The notes below the pieces were generated by a model. That model did not search any database and was not told where the DNA came from. It saw only the letters and a program-made list of their open reading frames with translations. From Roseiarcus sp963835955 (GTDB lineage Bacteria; Pseudomonadota; Alphaproteobacteria; Rhizobiales; Beijerinckiaceae): a DNA stretch of 64,000 bases. Below are positions 15,744-25,920 of this stretch, piece by piece; within the stretch, counting starts at the first letter, position 1, and each line of letters opens with the position of its first letter. The stretch covers positions 424,899 through 488,898 of the forward strand of contig CAWIHZ010000004.1 of the NCBI GenBank assembly GCA_963835955.1, written 5' to 3'. Made by a program: the position numbers and the translations under genes.

Positions 15744-17606
15744 TCACCTCATGCACACGTATGGACCCGGTGCGGGGTCAAGGGCCGGCAGGCCTCGGCT
15801 GGGAGCGCCTATCCCTGGCGGTGGTTTGCGTTCGCCCGATCCAGTCGCGACAAGCCATTCCTCCCAGGCTGGCCACCAGGAGCCGTCAAATCTTGGCGCG
15901 CTGGCCGCCCAGGTATCGGGGTCGACATAACGGTCGCCCCGCCGTCGCGTCATGAGCTGGAACGAGCCCCGCGGCTGGTTGGCGGGATTGACGATCCCGA
16001 CATTGTGTCCGCCTGAGACCAGCGCGAAGGTTGAATCTGTGTCGGTAAAGAGGCTCACCTTGTAGACCGATCGCCACGGCGCGATGTGGTCCCTCGAAGT
16101 TCCTACGGTGAACAGGGGAACAAGAATATCGCGCATGGCGATCACGCGGCCCTCAACCGCGAAACGTCCCCCGGACAATCGGTTTTCCAGAAACAGTCCG
16201 CGCAAATATTCGCTATGCATCCGGGCAGGCATGCGGGTTTGGTCGTTGTTCCAAGCTGATAGAGCCGTCATCTCATCCCGGTCGCCTAAAACGTAGTTCC
16301 GGATCAGACGCGACCAGATGAGATCATTAGAACGCAGCAGCTGGAAAGCGCCTGCCATCTGCCGAGTGTTGAGATACCCTTGGTCCCACATCAGATCTTC
16401 AAGCAACATAAGGTGTTGCTCGTCGACGAATAGCATCAGCTCGCCGGCCTCAGCGAAATCAGTCTGCGCCGCGAGCAGAGTCATGCTGGCAAGACGGTCG
16501 TCATGATCGCGCGCCATCGTCGCTGCGGCGATCGCGAGAATCGTCCCTCCAAGGCAATAGCCGCAACCGTGAATTTTGCGGTCCGGGACGATCGAGGCGA
16601 TCGCCTCAAGTGCCGCCATTACGCCTCGCTGGCGATAGTCGTCGAGGCCGACATCGCGATCACGCGCGTCAGGATTCTTCCAGGAAATCAGAAATACGGT
16701 GTGGCCGCGTTCTACCAGCCAACGCACCAGCGAACTCTCGGGCGTAAGATCGAGGATGTAATATTTTAATATCCAGGCCGGAACGATGAGGAGCGGTTCG
16801 GCGTGAACCGTTTCAGTGATCGGCTGATATTGGATCAGTTCCATCAGATCGTTGCGGTAGACGACCTTGCCGGGCGTAACCGCCACATCCCGACCGATCT
16901 CGAACGCGTCCGCTCCCACGGGCGGTTTGCCGGCGAGCAAGCGATTCAGATCTTCAATCCAGTTTGCCGCACCGCGCAGCAGGTTGAAGCCAGCTTCGTG
17001 CAGCATGTGACCAACGATCACGGGGTTTAATCCCGGCAGGTTGGTCGGCGCGAAAATGTCGATTAACTGGCGCATCATGAAGCGGACTTCGGCTTCGTGA
17101 CGGCGTGTCAGGCCGGGTACCTCCCGGACCGCTTCCTGCCACCAGGCTTCAACCATCAAGTGAGCCTGTACCGCCGCATTAAATGGCCATTGTGACCAAG
17201 CGGGATCGCTAAACTGCTGATCGTCTGGTCCGGATGCGAATGGCGCCTCGGCAGATCCGCCGGCGGCCGTTGGCAACCACCAGAAAAGCCGCGCCAGATC
17301 CAGCGAACCACGCACGGCGAGCGCGAGTTGCTTGCCAGGAGCAGTCGCCAGGTTTACGGCCCATTCGTTCCAGGCATCGGCGATAGCGACCGGTGACACA
17401 CCCTGCGTCGCGCGCGCCAGCATCGCGCGCTGCATCCGGTCGAAGGTTTTGAAGTTTGGCAGGTCGAAGTTTGGCAGGTCTATGTCTTCACGACGACGCA
17501 CGGCCTGCTGCGATAATGTTTCTAAAGCCTTCGTCGCCTCTGACCGGTGCGCTACCACCGGCGCCACGGTCTTCTCCGTTTTCGAGCTGCGGCGCAGTGT
17601 ATTCAC
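15744..17606 (-). CDS. phaC: Poly(3-hydroxyalkanoate) synthase
   Basis: 620-residue PHA synthase that polymerises 3-hydroxyacyl-CoA to storage polyester at the granule surface. It has an N-terminal PhaC domain and an alpha/beta-hydrolase core with the lipase-like box HGCGYCLGGT (nucleophile Cys351), the general base pair Asp506 (TSRDHIAPW) and His534 (SGGHNVG), and the typical SWKNPDARDRDVGLDDY motif. The start is a GTG; no strong ribosome binding site is seen. DLPNFDLPNF near residue 48 reflects a short tandem duplication. The C-terminus (PAPGPYVCMR) is close to the expected end, 54 bases from IS debris. No phaA, phaB or phasin gene is beside it. Confidence 0.9.
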   Translation of the reverse strand: MNTLRRSSKTEKTVAPVVAHRSEATKALETLSQQAVRRREDIDLPNFDLPNFKTFDRMQRAMLARATQGVSPVAIADAWNEWAVNLATAPGKQLALAVRGSLDLARLFWWLPTAAGGSAEAPFASGPDDQQFSDPAWSQWPFNAAVQAHLMVEAWWQEAVREVPGLTRRHEAEVRFMMRQLIDIFAPTNLPGLNPVIVGHMLHEAGFNLLRGAANWIEDLNRLLAGKPPVGADAFEIGRDVAVTPGKVVYRNDLMELIQYQPITETVHAEPLLIVPAWILKYYILDLTPESSLVRWLVERGHTVFLISWKNPDARDRDVGLDDYRQRGVMAALEAIASIVPDRKIHGCGYCLGGTILAIAAATMARDHDDRLASMTLLAAQTDFAEAGELMLFVDEQHLMLLEDLMWDQGYLNTRQMAGAFQLLRSNDLIWSRLIRNYVLGDRDEMTALSAWNNDQTRMPARMHSEYLRGLFLENRLSGGRFAVEGRVIAMRDILVPLFTVGTSRDHIAPWRSVYKVSLFTDTDSTFALVSGGHNVGIVNPANQPRGSFQLMTRRRGDRYVDPDTWAASAPRFDGSWWPAWEEWLVATGSGERKPPPGIGAPSRGLPALDPAPGPYVCMR

Positions 17607-17874
17607 GGCGTCATCTTTCGTGAGAAAAGGGGATCTGAACTGACCTCAGGGCTGATAGCTTCACCATAGATTGGTAGTGTTCATGGGATGGGTTCCGGTG
17701 CCTTGATTTGGATCAACCGAAATTGAGTGCTGCTCGAGTAATGTCAGGCGGTCAGCGGAATGAGAGCTCCCAAATCGGGACCCCGAAAACATATCGATTA
17801 GGGAGTAAGACCCGAACATAAGCCGCCTCCATAATGAACGTCATCTGGCCGAACGGATTGGGGGGTCGGGAACG

Positions 17875-18010
17875 CGAGAAAAGGACGCAACGCCCGGCCG
17901 CCCTCTCTCTTGGAGCCAGAGCGGCGCATTGCCCATCGGCAGGGCAATTGCCCGCGGCGGTAAAGGGGGGTCTAACCGACTGAATTCATTGAAGCGGCTG
18001 GAAAAAGCGG
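17875..18010. repeat. 136-bp direct repeat, copy 1
   Basis: It is identical to 19387-19522 at all but two positions (G/A at the tenth base of CGCCCGGCCG, and A/G near the end). Both copies have the same orientation and follow a GGGGGTCG tract. It contains GGGCAATTGCCC, a 12-bp palindrome. I do not recognise a known element; it could be a piece of an insertion sequence. Confidence 0.85.
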
Positions 18011-18026
18011 GGTTCCGGTGACAGCC

Positions 18027-18100
18027 GGGTTCCGGTGACAGTGCATTAAACTGTGCCGACGAAGCGTTGTCGTAAGTAAAGTGCACTGTCACCGGAACCC
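18027..18100. repeat. Hairpin repeat copy C
   Basis: 74 bases with perfect 19-bp arms and the same centre as copy B. It is preceded by a partial arm (GGGGTTCCGGTGACAG) and followed by CGGAACCCGGAACCC, again showing reiteration of the arm sequence. Confidence 0.85.
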
Positions 18101-18115
18101 CGGAACCCGGAACCC

Positions 18116-18410
18116 GAGGAGTCGGACGGGCTCGTAGTACCGATGAAGCGCCCGAACAAACCCGTGACGAACGGCGGCGGAGGGGGTGGAGGGAAGGGTC
18201 CCGGCCGAAGGGAAGACAGGTGGCAACGCATGCCCCGGACCCCGTGCCGGACACGGCATGTCACCGGCGTCACCTGCCTGCGGACCGGAGCTGCTGGGCT
18301 GCCAAGTCCTGAACACCGGTCACGTTCGACCTTCGGCAGGAGCCCGGTGCGGGAAAGGGCCGCACGCCGGGATCTGCGCGGGGGGCGGTGAGCAATCACC
18401 GTCCCTACCG
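18116..18410 (+). mobile_element. Group II intron remnant (ORF deleted)
   Basis: Bases 18340-18374 fit intron domain V (GAGCCCGGTGCGGGAAAGGG, then CCGCACGCCGGGATC) and the next 36 bases fit domain VI, with GGCGGTGAGCAATCACCGTC and the 3' end CTACCGCGAC. The 5' part (GAGTCGGACGGGCTCGTAGT... and GGGGGTGGAGGGAAGGG) matches the stretch usually found before the reverse transcriptase frame of bacterial group II introns. The whole RT/maturase gene is missing, so this is an internally deleted, immobile copy. The family call is by pattern, not by covariance model. Confidence 0.7.
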
Positions 18411-18411
18411 C

Positions 18412-18470
18412 GACCATTAAACTACGCCGGCGACGCGTTGTTGAAAGTAAAGTGCACTGTCACCGGAACT
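18412..18470. repeat. Hairpin repeat copy D, right half, diverged
   Basis: It starts CATTAAACTACGCC directly at the intron 3' end and ends GTGCACTGTCACCGGAAC. The left arm is missing and the centre has several changes relative to copies A-C. The intron boundary falls exactly where the left arm should end, so the intron probably once split this copy. Confidence 0.75.
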
Positions 18471-18527
18471 GATGTTTCAAATGGGCGGAACCGAAATTCA
18501 AACAGACCACTGTCCGGAACACTAGCC

Positions 18528-19064
18528 CTACCGGCGATAAGCCTTCTTTCGGCCAAAGACTTCGCGGGCTTCGCGGTCGAGGATGCGCAGTCCGATCGTT
18601 TGTGGCGGCCACGCGAGATTTGTTCCGGCGATGATTGCCGCAGACACATCCGACGCTTGAATCTCAACTTCCTTCAAAATTGACGTGCCGCGATCGGACC
18701 CCGCGCCGACAAATTGAATCCGGAATGTTTGTGGCTTTGTGGCGAGAACGCGCATCAATTCATCGGCTTGTCTCGGCTCCGAAAGAGGTCGAGGCTGGCG
18801 CACCGAGGCGGGTTTGCGATCGGGCGCGAAAATGGCGTTGATCGCCATTCGAGTTGAGGTATCGACGCCAATGCGCCTGCCGAACTTATGCGCAATTGCA
18901 GTCGCGATACGGCTCCAATCCTTCGCAACGGCCTCCGAACTCGCCTCACGTTCCATCCGTCGCGCCTCGGAATAAGCCTCGAAGCCAAGTTGGCGGATCA
19001 GCGCCTCGGCCTCGAAGTCTATGCGTTCAATTTTCGCGCGCCGGCGATGTAGCCAAGACAGCAT
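18528..19064 (-). CDS. Hypothetical protein
   Basis: 178 residues starting MLSWLHRRRAKIERIDFEAE. I prefer this ATG to one 64 codons upstream, because the extra segment has no protein-like pattern and overlaps a region of no conservation. The N-terminal half is helical and charged (ALIRQLGFEAYSEARRMERE); the C-terminal half is beta-alpha (FRIQFVGAGSDRGT, then ASDVSAAIIAGTNLAWPP and GLRILDREGR-like residues), which recalls small DUF6894-type domains, but this is not certain. It lies between the two 136-bp direct repeats and may be island cargo. Confidence 0.5.
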   Translation of the reverse strand: MLSWLHRRRAKIERIDFEAEALIRQLGFEAYSEARRMEREASSEAVAKDWSRIATAIAHKFGRRIGVDTSTRMAINAIFAPDRKPASVRQPRPLSEPRQADELMRVLATKPQTFRIQFVGAGSDRGTSILKEVEIQASDVSAAIIAGTNLAWPPQTIGLRILDREAREVFGRKKAYRR

Positions 19065-19715
19065 GGCCAGACTCTTTCGTCCCCGGGACCAATTGCCGCA
19101 TAGTTCGCTGCCTTGTACAACCTCTACAACCTGCGCGGTAGTGAAAGTGAATGATAGCGTCAATTCGGGAGGGCGGTGCGGTGCGGGCAAGAGCGACAGC
19201 GGTTGCAATCTTGCTCGCGACAGCTTGGACATTGGGCGCTCGGGCCGGTAGCTCACGGGTCCCGCGAAGGCGCGCGGCCGACGAATCGGCGCCGAATGGC
19301 GCCCTCAAGCGATTGAAAAGACGCTGGTCCGCGACTGAAAAATGGCGCCAGCCCCTTAGCGGAACTTAAAAGTACGGATCGGGGGTCGAGAAAAGGACGC
19401 AACGCCCAGCCGCCCTCTCTCTTGGAGCCAGAGCGGCGCATTGCCCATCGGCAGGGCAATTGCCCGCGGCGGTAAAGGGGGGTCTAACCGACTGAATTCA
19501 TTGAAGCGGCTGGGAAAAGCGGCGGTAAAGGCCGATTCGGACCCGCTGCATTCTACCCCGCTCACCCCTGCAGCGCGATCGCGGCGAACAGGATGAGCCG
19601 CGTCACGGCTGGAGCGGAAGAGCCTCAGCGCCGTCGCCGGGCGGCCGAACGGGACCTTGACCTTGGGATCGTCGGGGTCCGGCCGACCGCGCCGGCTGGA
19701 CCGCAACGCGTCTCC
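19065..19715. other. Intergenic region with direct repeat
   Basis: About 650 bases between the hypothetical gene and the end of argH. It holds copy 2 of the 136-bp repeat (19387-19522). The rest contains no frame with a ribosome binding site or recognisable motif. In Bradyrhizobium the lysA gene follows argH; no trace of it is visible here. Confidence 0.55.
19387..19522. repeat. 136-bp direct repeat, copy 2
   Basis: Second copy of the repeat at 17875-18010, in the same orientation, 1.5 kb away. It closes the repeat-rich patch just before argH. Confidence 0.85.
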
Positions 19716-21111
<1,396 letters not shown>

Positions 21112-21137
21112 GACACGTCGCCTTGGATGGTTCGAGA

Positions 21138-21788
21138 ATGACGAAGACCGATATCCCGCCGCGTCGACGATTTGGCGCATTGGCGGCATTTGGCGTGCTC
21201 GCGGCCCTCGCCGTCGGGGCCGTCCTATACGGGATGGCGCATCCGACCGGCAAGGCCGCGGACGCGTGCGCGGCGCCTTCGATCGCATTGGCCGCCAAGC
21301 TCGCCCCGCTCGCCAAGGGCGAACTCGCGGCGCTGACGATCGCCAGGGAGCCCCGCCGGGCTCAACCGCTCGAATTCGAGCGCGAGGACGGCGGCAAACT
21401 GACCCTGGCCGATTTTCGTGGCCGGGCCGTGCTCCTGAATCTGTGGGCGACATGGTGCGTTCCGTGCCGGGCCGAGATGCCTGCGCTCGATCGGCTCCAG
21501 GCGGCGGCCGGGGACAAGGCCTTCGAGGTCGTGGCGGTCAATGTCGACACCGCGCGGTTCGAGCGGCGCCGCGCGTTCCTGGAGGAGGCCGGCGTCAAGG
21601 CGCTCGCGCGTTACGCCGATCCGAGCGGCGACGCCTTTCAGACCCTGCGCAGGGACGGCAAGGCGCTCGGGCTTCCGGTGACGATGCTCATCGACAAGGA
21701 CGGGTGCGAGATCGGGGCCGCGGAGGGCGCCGTCAATTGGGATTCGGCCGAGGCCCGTGCGCTAATCGGCGCGCTCAAGGGCGGGTAG
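21138..21788 (+). CDS. tlpA: Thiol:disulfide interchange protein TlpA
   Basis: 216-residue membrane-anchored periplasmic thioredoxin-like protein. One N-terminal membrane helix (FGALAAFGVLAALAVGAVLYG) is followed by a TlpA/ResA-type domain with the active site WATWCVPCRAEM and the cis-Pro loop LGLPVTMLID. Two further cysteines (ADACAAP after the anchor and KDGCEIG) match the extra disulfide of rhizobial TlpA. In Bradyrhizobium TlpA reduces proteins of cytochrome aa3 copper-centre assembly; the divergent argH neighbour is the same there, which supports the name. The start at 21138 is preferred over 21123, which is nearer argH. Confidence 0.88.
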   Translation: MTKTDIPPRRRFGALAAFGVLAALAVGAVLYGMAHPTGKAADACAAPSIALAAKLAPLAKGELAALTIAREPRRAQPLEFEREDGGKLTLADFRGRAVLLNLWATWCVPCRAEMPALDRLQAAAGDKAFEVVAVNVDTARFERRRAFLEEAGVKALARYADPSGDAFQTLRRDGKALGLPVTMLIDKDGCEIGAAEGAVNWDSAEARALIGALKGG

Positions 21789-21813
21789 GGACGCCAGGCG
21801 TCCTGGCTGGAGG

Positions 21814-24132
21814 TCAGGCGGCCTGGTCGCGAAGATCGCGCCCAAAGAGTTTTCCGACATTCGCCTCCGGAACAGGCCGGCTGAAGAGGAACCCCTGCGC
21901 CTCCGCGATCGTGCCCAGCGATTGGATCACGCGCAGCTGTCTTTCGGTCTCGACGCCCTCGATCAGCACGCTCATGCCGAGTTTGCGGCTCATGGCGGCG
22001 ACGCTTTCGACCAGAATGGAGGCGCGCTCTTGAATGCCGAGCCCCAGCGTGAATGAGCGATCGATCTTGATCCGGTCGAGCGGGAAGCTGAGCAGATAGC
22101 TCAGGCTCGAATAGCCGGTGCCGAAATCGTCCAGCGATATGCGCAGCCCGTGGGCTCGCAGGGCTTCGAGCGTACGGCGGGTGTCGCCGCGGTCGTCGAG
22201 CAGCGTCGACTCGGTGATCTCAAGGTCGAGGCGTTCGGGCGCCAGGTCGGCGGCCTCGAGCGCGGCAAGGATCGTCTTCTCGATGTTTCCGTGCCGGAAT
22301 TGCGATGAGGACAGATTAACCGAGACGTTGATTCCTTCGGGCCAGGAAGCGCAGGCGAGGCAGGCGCGCCGGAGGACGCCCGCGCCCAGCTCCTCCATGA
22401 GGCCGATCTCCTCGACGATGGGAATGAATTCGGCCGGCGACACGGGCCCTCGCACCGGATGGCGCCACCGCGCCAACGCTTCAAACCCCAGGATTTTGGC
22501 GGTCGAGACGTCGACGATCGGCTGGAAATGGACCTCGATCGCGTCGTTGGCGACGGCCGCGCGCAATTCCAGCTCGATCAGCCGCCGAACCTGGATCTTG
22601 GTGTCCATCGACCTTTCAAACGCTCTCCAACCGCGCCGGCCGTCCGCCTTCGCCGCGTAGAGCGCAATGTCGGCGTTGGACAGAAGTGCATCGGGACTGA
22701 CCCCATCCTCGGGCGCCGAGGCGCTGCCGATGCTGGCGCCGACGATGACCTCGCTCCCGTCGATGACCACCGCCCGGCTGATCTCGTCGATGATGCGCCT
22801 GGCGAGCGCGGGCGTCGTTGGTTGATCCGGTCCGTCGGCGTGGAGGATGACGAATTCGTCGCCGCCCCAGCGCGCGACCAGATCGCGCGGTCCGATGATG
22901 GCGCGCAGTCGTCGCGCGATCTCTGCCAGGAGCTTGTCGCCCGTGCGATGACCAAGACTGTCGTTGACTTGCTTGAAGTCGTCGAGATCGAGAAACATTA
23001 CGGTCACGCCCACCGTCTGCGGACGGTCGGGGTGAAGCGCCAGGGCGAGGTCTTCCTCGAAACATCGACGGTTGGGCAACTCGGTGACGGCGTCGAAGCG
23101 CGCCATCCGATTGATTTCTCGCTGGGCGTTGCGCCGTTCGGTGACGTCTTGGATCACGAGGACGGTGCCGTTGTCCTTCATACGGTGAACGGTGACTTCG
23201 ATCGCCCGGCCGTCCGGGGTTTCGATCGGCACCGTAACATCCGAACCCTCCTTCGTGCGGAGCATCGCGTAGGATAACGAGGGGAACTGCGACTTCTCGA
23301 TGCCCCGCATTCTCACCAATTTGCGAAAGACGGAGCGCGCGTGCGCTCCCGAGAGCGGCGTCTCGAGCGGCAAGGAGAAGATCTTGTGAAACTTATCGTT
23401 CGCGAGGATGAGGCGTCCGGCCGCGTCGATCATGCATAGACCGTGCGACATGTTGTTGAGTGCGGTGTCGAGGCGCGCGGCGAGCAACTCGGCGCTTTGT
23501 TGTGCGGCGACGACGCTCAAGAAATTAGACCTGAGACGGGCCGAGTAGCCTTTCATGAAAGCAATAAGCGGCACAAACGCCACGATGATTGCGACCGGAT
23601 ACCATCCGCCCGCGACGAACATCGCGGCGGAGAGGGGCAGGAATGCCGCGACAAGTTGAAGATTGAATCCGCGGTAGATTGCATAGCTGCAACTCAACAT
23701 TCCGAAAGCGTAGGCGATCGTCATGGTTGCGCCGAGGAATTGGGCAAAAGCCTCGCGCGTCACGCAGAAAGAAAGCAGAGTCCAGAGCGATATGGCTGCA
23801 AGACTAGCCCAGGCGCCGATCGCAAAGACTGCTTCGTGCCTGCGAGCAATCTGGATCGTGCGGCTCGGCGCTCGTTTCATAATGCGGTGTAAGTAAAAGA
23901 GGCGGATCGCGGCGATTGTGGGCTGCGTCGCAGATGTCGCCAACAACAGCGTGCTCCCGCATGCGATCGCGATCACGATTTGCACTGCGGTTGCCGTCAG
24001 CGCCGATAAGAGAACGGGAGCGGCGTCTGACAGAAGCCCGTCCACGAACTCGATATAGAGTTCGTCCGGCAACTCGCCGGCGGGCGTGGAAGCGTCACTT
24101 CGTATGGGGCTCGCCATGAAGAAGCCGGACAA
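21814..24132 (-). CDS. Membrane PAS-GGDEF-EAL cyclic-di-GMP protein
   Basis: 772 residues: an N-terminal membrane region of about five helices (residues 35-195), a PAS domain (about 215-335), a GGDEF domain (about 345-505) and an EAL domain (about 520-765). The cyclase signature GGDEF (423-427) and the EAL motif (551-553, GFEALARWRHP) are intact, as are DDFGTGYSSLSYL and the DLEITES metal-binding motif, so both making and breaking of c-di-GMP are possible. No RxxD inhibitory site precedes GGDEF. It is transcribed divergently from the FeeM-like gene. The signal sensed is unknown. Confidence 0.92.
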   Translation of the reverse strand: MSGFFMASPIRSDASTPAGELPDELYIEFVDGLLSDAAPVLLSALTATAVQIVIAIACGSTLLLATSATQPTIAAIRLFYLHRIMKRAPSRTIQIARRHEAVFAIGAWASLAAISLWTLLSFCVTREAFAQFLGATMTIAYAFGMLSCSYAIYRGFNLQLVAAFLPLSAAMFVAGGWYPVAIIVAFVPLIAFMKGYSARLRSNFLSVVAAQQSAELLAARLDTALNNMSHGLCMIDAAGRLILANDKFHKIFSLPLETPLSGAHARSVFRKLVRMRGIEKSQFPSLSYAMLRTKEGSDVTVPIETPDGRAIEVTVHRMKDNGTVLVIQDVTERRNAQREINRMARFDAVTELPNRRCFEEDLALALHPDRPQTVGVTVMFLDLDDFKQVNDSLGHRTGDKLLAEIARRLRAIIGPRDLVARWGGDEFVILHADGPDQPTTPALARRIIDEISRAVVIDGSEVIVGASIGSASAPEDGVSPDALLSNADIALYAAKADGRRGWRAFERSMDTKIQVRRLIELELRAAVANDAIEVHFQPIVDVSTAKILGFEALARWRHPVRGPVSPAEFIPIVEEIGLMEELGAGVLRRACLACASWPEGINVSVNLSSSQFRHGNIEKTILAALEAADLAPERLDLEITESTLLDDRGDTRRTLEALRAHGLRISLDDFGTGYSSLSYLLSFPLDRIKIDRSFTLGLGIQERASILVESVAAMSRKLGMSVLIEGVETERQLRVIQSLGTIAEAQGFLFSRPVPEANVGKLFGRDLRDQAA

Positions 24133-24492
24133 CCTGTAACTTGGCGATCACTATCGGCTTCGAGTAATAAAAAGTCCTTTAATTCCTTGGTGGAACCCGT
24201 TCTGCTCTACCGACGGGGCCGGCAATCATTTACGGACGACTTGGCTCCGTTCACCAGTCGCCCGAAACGGTCATGCCGATGTGACGTTACGAAATGCTGA
24301 TCGCAAGAGCTCATCGGTCGCCTTTCGCCCTGTCGACATCCCTGCCAAGTATGCCGGTTACGGCGTGACGGAGGGGCCACAGCTTGCCGCAAGGCGCGAA
24401 TGTTAACTAATTTGTCCAGATGGGCGAGGGAAACCATTTACCTCTATTATTATTCTGTTAACATCGTCCTCGGACGGGCGGGGAGAAACATC
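24133..24492. other. Divergent promoter region of the GGDEF-EAL and FeeM-like genes
   Basis: 360 bases. Near the FeeM-like gene the DNA turns AT-rich (about 24400-24470) and holds two TGTTAAC words (24400-24406 and 24465-24471), about 65 bases apart, which could be regulator sites. No gene is supported. Confidence 0.4.
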
Positions 24493-25245
24493 ATGAAAGC
24501 GACAGAGGGCGCGCTTCTGGGATTTTCGGACCGGGTATTGAGATTTCTGGAAAGGGTCGAACACCGCATCGCGAAAACGGATTGCGATCGGGAGGCGGCT
24601 CTTCGGCTGCGATACGATGCGTATGTGCGAAACGGGCTGATGGCGCCGCGCTCGGATCGAAGGCTCTTTGATGCGCGTTACGACAACGCCGCAAACGCGT
24701 GGATCACCTTGACCTTTGTCGACGGGGAACTGGCGGCGACGGCCAGACTCAATCTCGGCGCGGGAGAGCATTCCATACTTCCGAGCATGGCGGTATATCC
24801 CGAAGTGATCGCGCCGAAGTTGCGGGCGGGACTAGTGATCCTCGAAACGACGCGATTTGCCGCGAATATCGAATTTTCGCGCTCGAATCCGGAGCTGGCC
24901 TATGTCGCGCTCCGTCCTAGCTACATGGCTGCCGAGCATTTTGACATTGACGTGGCGGTGGCATCCCCACGCCTCGAACACATGGCTTTTTATCGGCGCG
25001 TCCTTCGGTTCGTCCCTTGGTGCGAGCCCCGCCCCTATCCCGGTCTCACGGCAAAATTCGGGTGCATGGGAATGGACTTCCAGGAGATGCGGGCGCGGGT
25101 CGAGGCTCGCTACCCGTTTTACAAATCGACAGTGACCGAGCGTGACGCGCTTTTCGGCCCGTGTGAACCGGAGGCCAGCCTTGGCTTCCGCACCGTCGAC
25201 AGCACCGGACGCCGCAGAGTGGGCGCGGAACTCTCCACTGCCTGA
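24493..25245 (+). CDS. FeeM-like N-acyl amino acid synthase
   Basis: 250 residues with the pattern of FeeM-type N-acyl amino acid synthases (GNAT fold, related to acyl-homoserine lactone synthases): LRLRYDAYVRNGLM near the N-terminus, LTFVDGELAATARLN, then ILETTRFAAN and YVALRPSYMAAEHFDIDVAVASPR, ending with YRRVLRFVPWCEPRPYPGLT. These enzymes join an acyl group from acyl-ACP to an amino acid, giving signal-like lipids; product and acceptor here are unknown. The ATG at 24493 is chosen for the GGGGAGAA ribosome binding site. No acyl carrier protein gene is adjacent. Its 3' end overlaps a converging frame. Confidence 0.75.
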   Translation: MKATEGALLGFSDRVLRFLERVEHRIAKTDCDREAALRLRYDAYVRNGLMAPRSDRRLFDARYDNAANAWITLTFVDGELAATARLNLGAGEHSILPSMAVYPEVIAPKLRAGLVILETTRFAANIEFSRSNPELAYVALRPSYMAAEHFDIDVAVASPRLEHMAFYRRVLRFVPWCEPRPYPGLTAKFGCMGMDFQEMRARVEARYPFYKSTVTERDALFGPCEPEASLGFRTVDSTGRRRVGAELSTA

Positions 25246-25517
25246 TTTGTGTCTTCGCCTCGCCCAGAACCCAGCGCGAACGCGTCGAGTGCGGACTCGC
25301 TCGGGCGAACGCCCTGATCGACGCACCATTCCAGGAATGGCTCCAGGCTGACCGTCACGAGATGGGCGTCGTCGCCGCCGAGCGAGCGCCCCATGAACGT
25401 TCCGTAGCGGCAGTCGAGCCAGTCGTCATAGCTCAAGTGAGCCGACAGATCGGAAATCAACCCGCGCGCAACGTCGAATTCAGCGGCCGAAAGAACCGCT
25501 ACGGAAATGCTGGTCAT
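25119..25517 (-). CDS. Small hypothetical protein overlapping the FeeM-like gene
   Basis: 132 residues. The first 90 look like a true protein (VAVLSAAEFDVARGLISDL, then YDDWLDCRYGTFMGRS, FLEWCVDQGVRPSESALDAF). The last 42 residues are antisense to the FeeM-like gene and basic, so the natural end may have been lost. No family is recognised. The overlap of 127 bases between convergent genes is unusual. Confidence 0.5.
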   Translation of the reverse strand: MTSISVAVLSAAEFDVARGLISDLSAHLSYDDWLDCRYGTFMGRSLGGDDAHLVTVSLEPFLEWCVDQGVRPSESALDAFALGSGRGEDTNQAVESSAPTLRRPVLSTVRKPRLASGSHGPKSASRSVTVDL

Positions 25518-25920
25518 CGCGAATCCGCCAATCTTCGTCTCCTGCTGCTCGGCTGCGTCCTAACCGTCACGTAGTACCGAAAACTCGTCAGAAATCCGTT
25601 AACGGCTTCCTCTAACGGTCTTCCAGAGCAGGTGCCGGAATTGGCGCGCTCCCTTCGTGACCCATTCCGCACCAACTCCTCGATGCCTCAAAACAGAGTT
25701 GACGACCAAATTCACCTATATACTGCAACCATCATGATTGTAAACTATGTCAATGTCGAGACGATATTCGCTCTCGTCGGGCTAGAGAGGCGAAACGTTA
25801 CGGCACACCGGCATGAGTTCGGAAACGCGCGGACGAGCCTTCAGCTATCGATCGCTGTCGCCTGCGGCGCGCAATTTTGTGTTCGCGTATGTATTTTGAG
25901 CCATCGAGCTAAACAGGAAG
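25518..25920. other. Intergenic region
   Basis: 403 bases between two minus-strand genes. The part 25690-25900 is AT-rich compared with its surroundings. A plus-strand frame from 25632 has no ribosome binding site and runs antisense into rnhA. Nothing else is seen. Confidence 0.5.

Larger units (their letters stand above)
17607..18527. other. Repeat-filled intergenic region
   Basis: About 920 bases with no supported gene. In order it holds: leader sequence of the PHA synthase, copy 1 of a 136-bp direct repeat, hairpin copy C, a group II intron remnant and the right half of a hairpin copy. Open frames here follow the repeats and the intron and are not credible genes. Confidence 0.7.

Noticed and set aside
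14542..18470. Hairpin copies as a CRISPR array
   Set aside because: Copies are irregularly spaced by hundreds to thousands of bases, have no regular spacers, and no cas gene is present.
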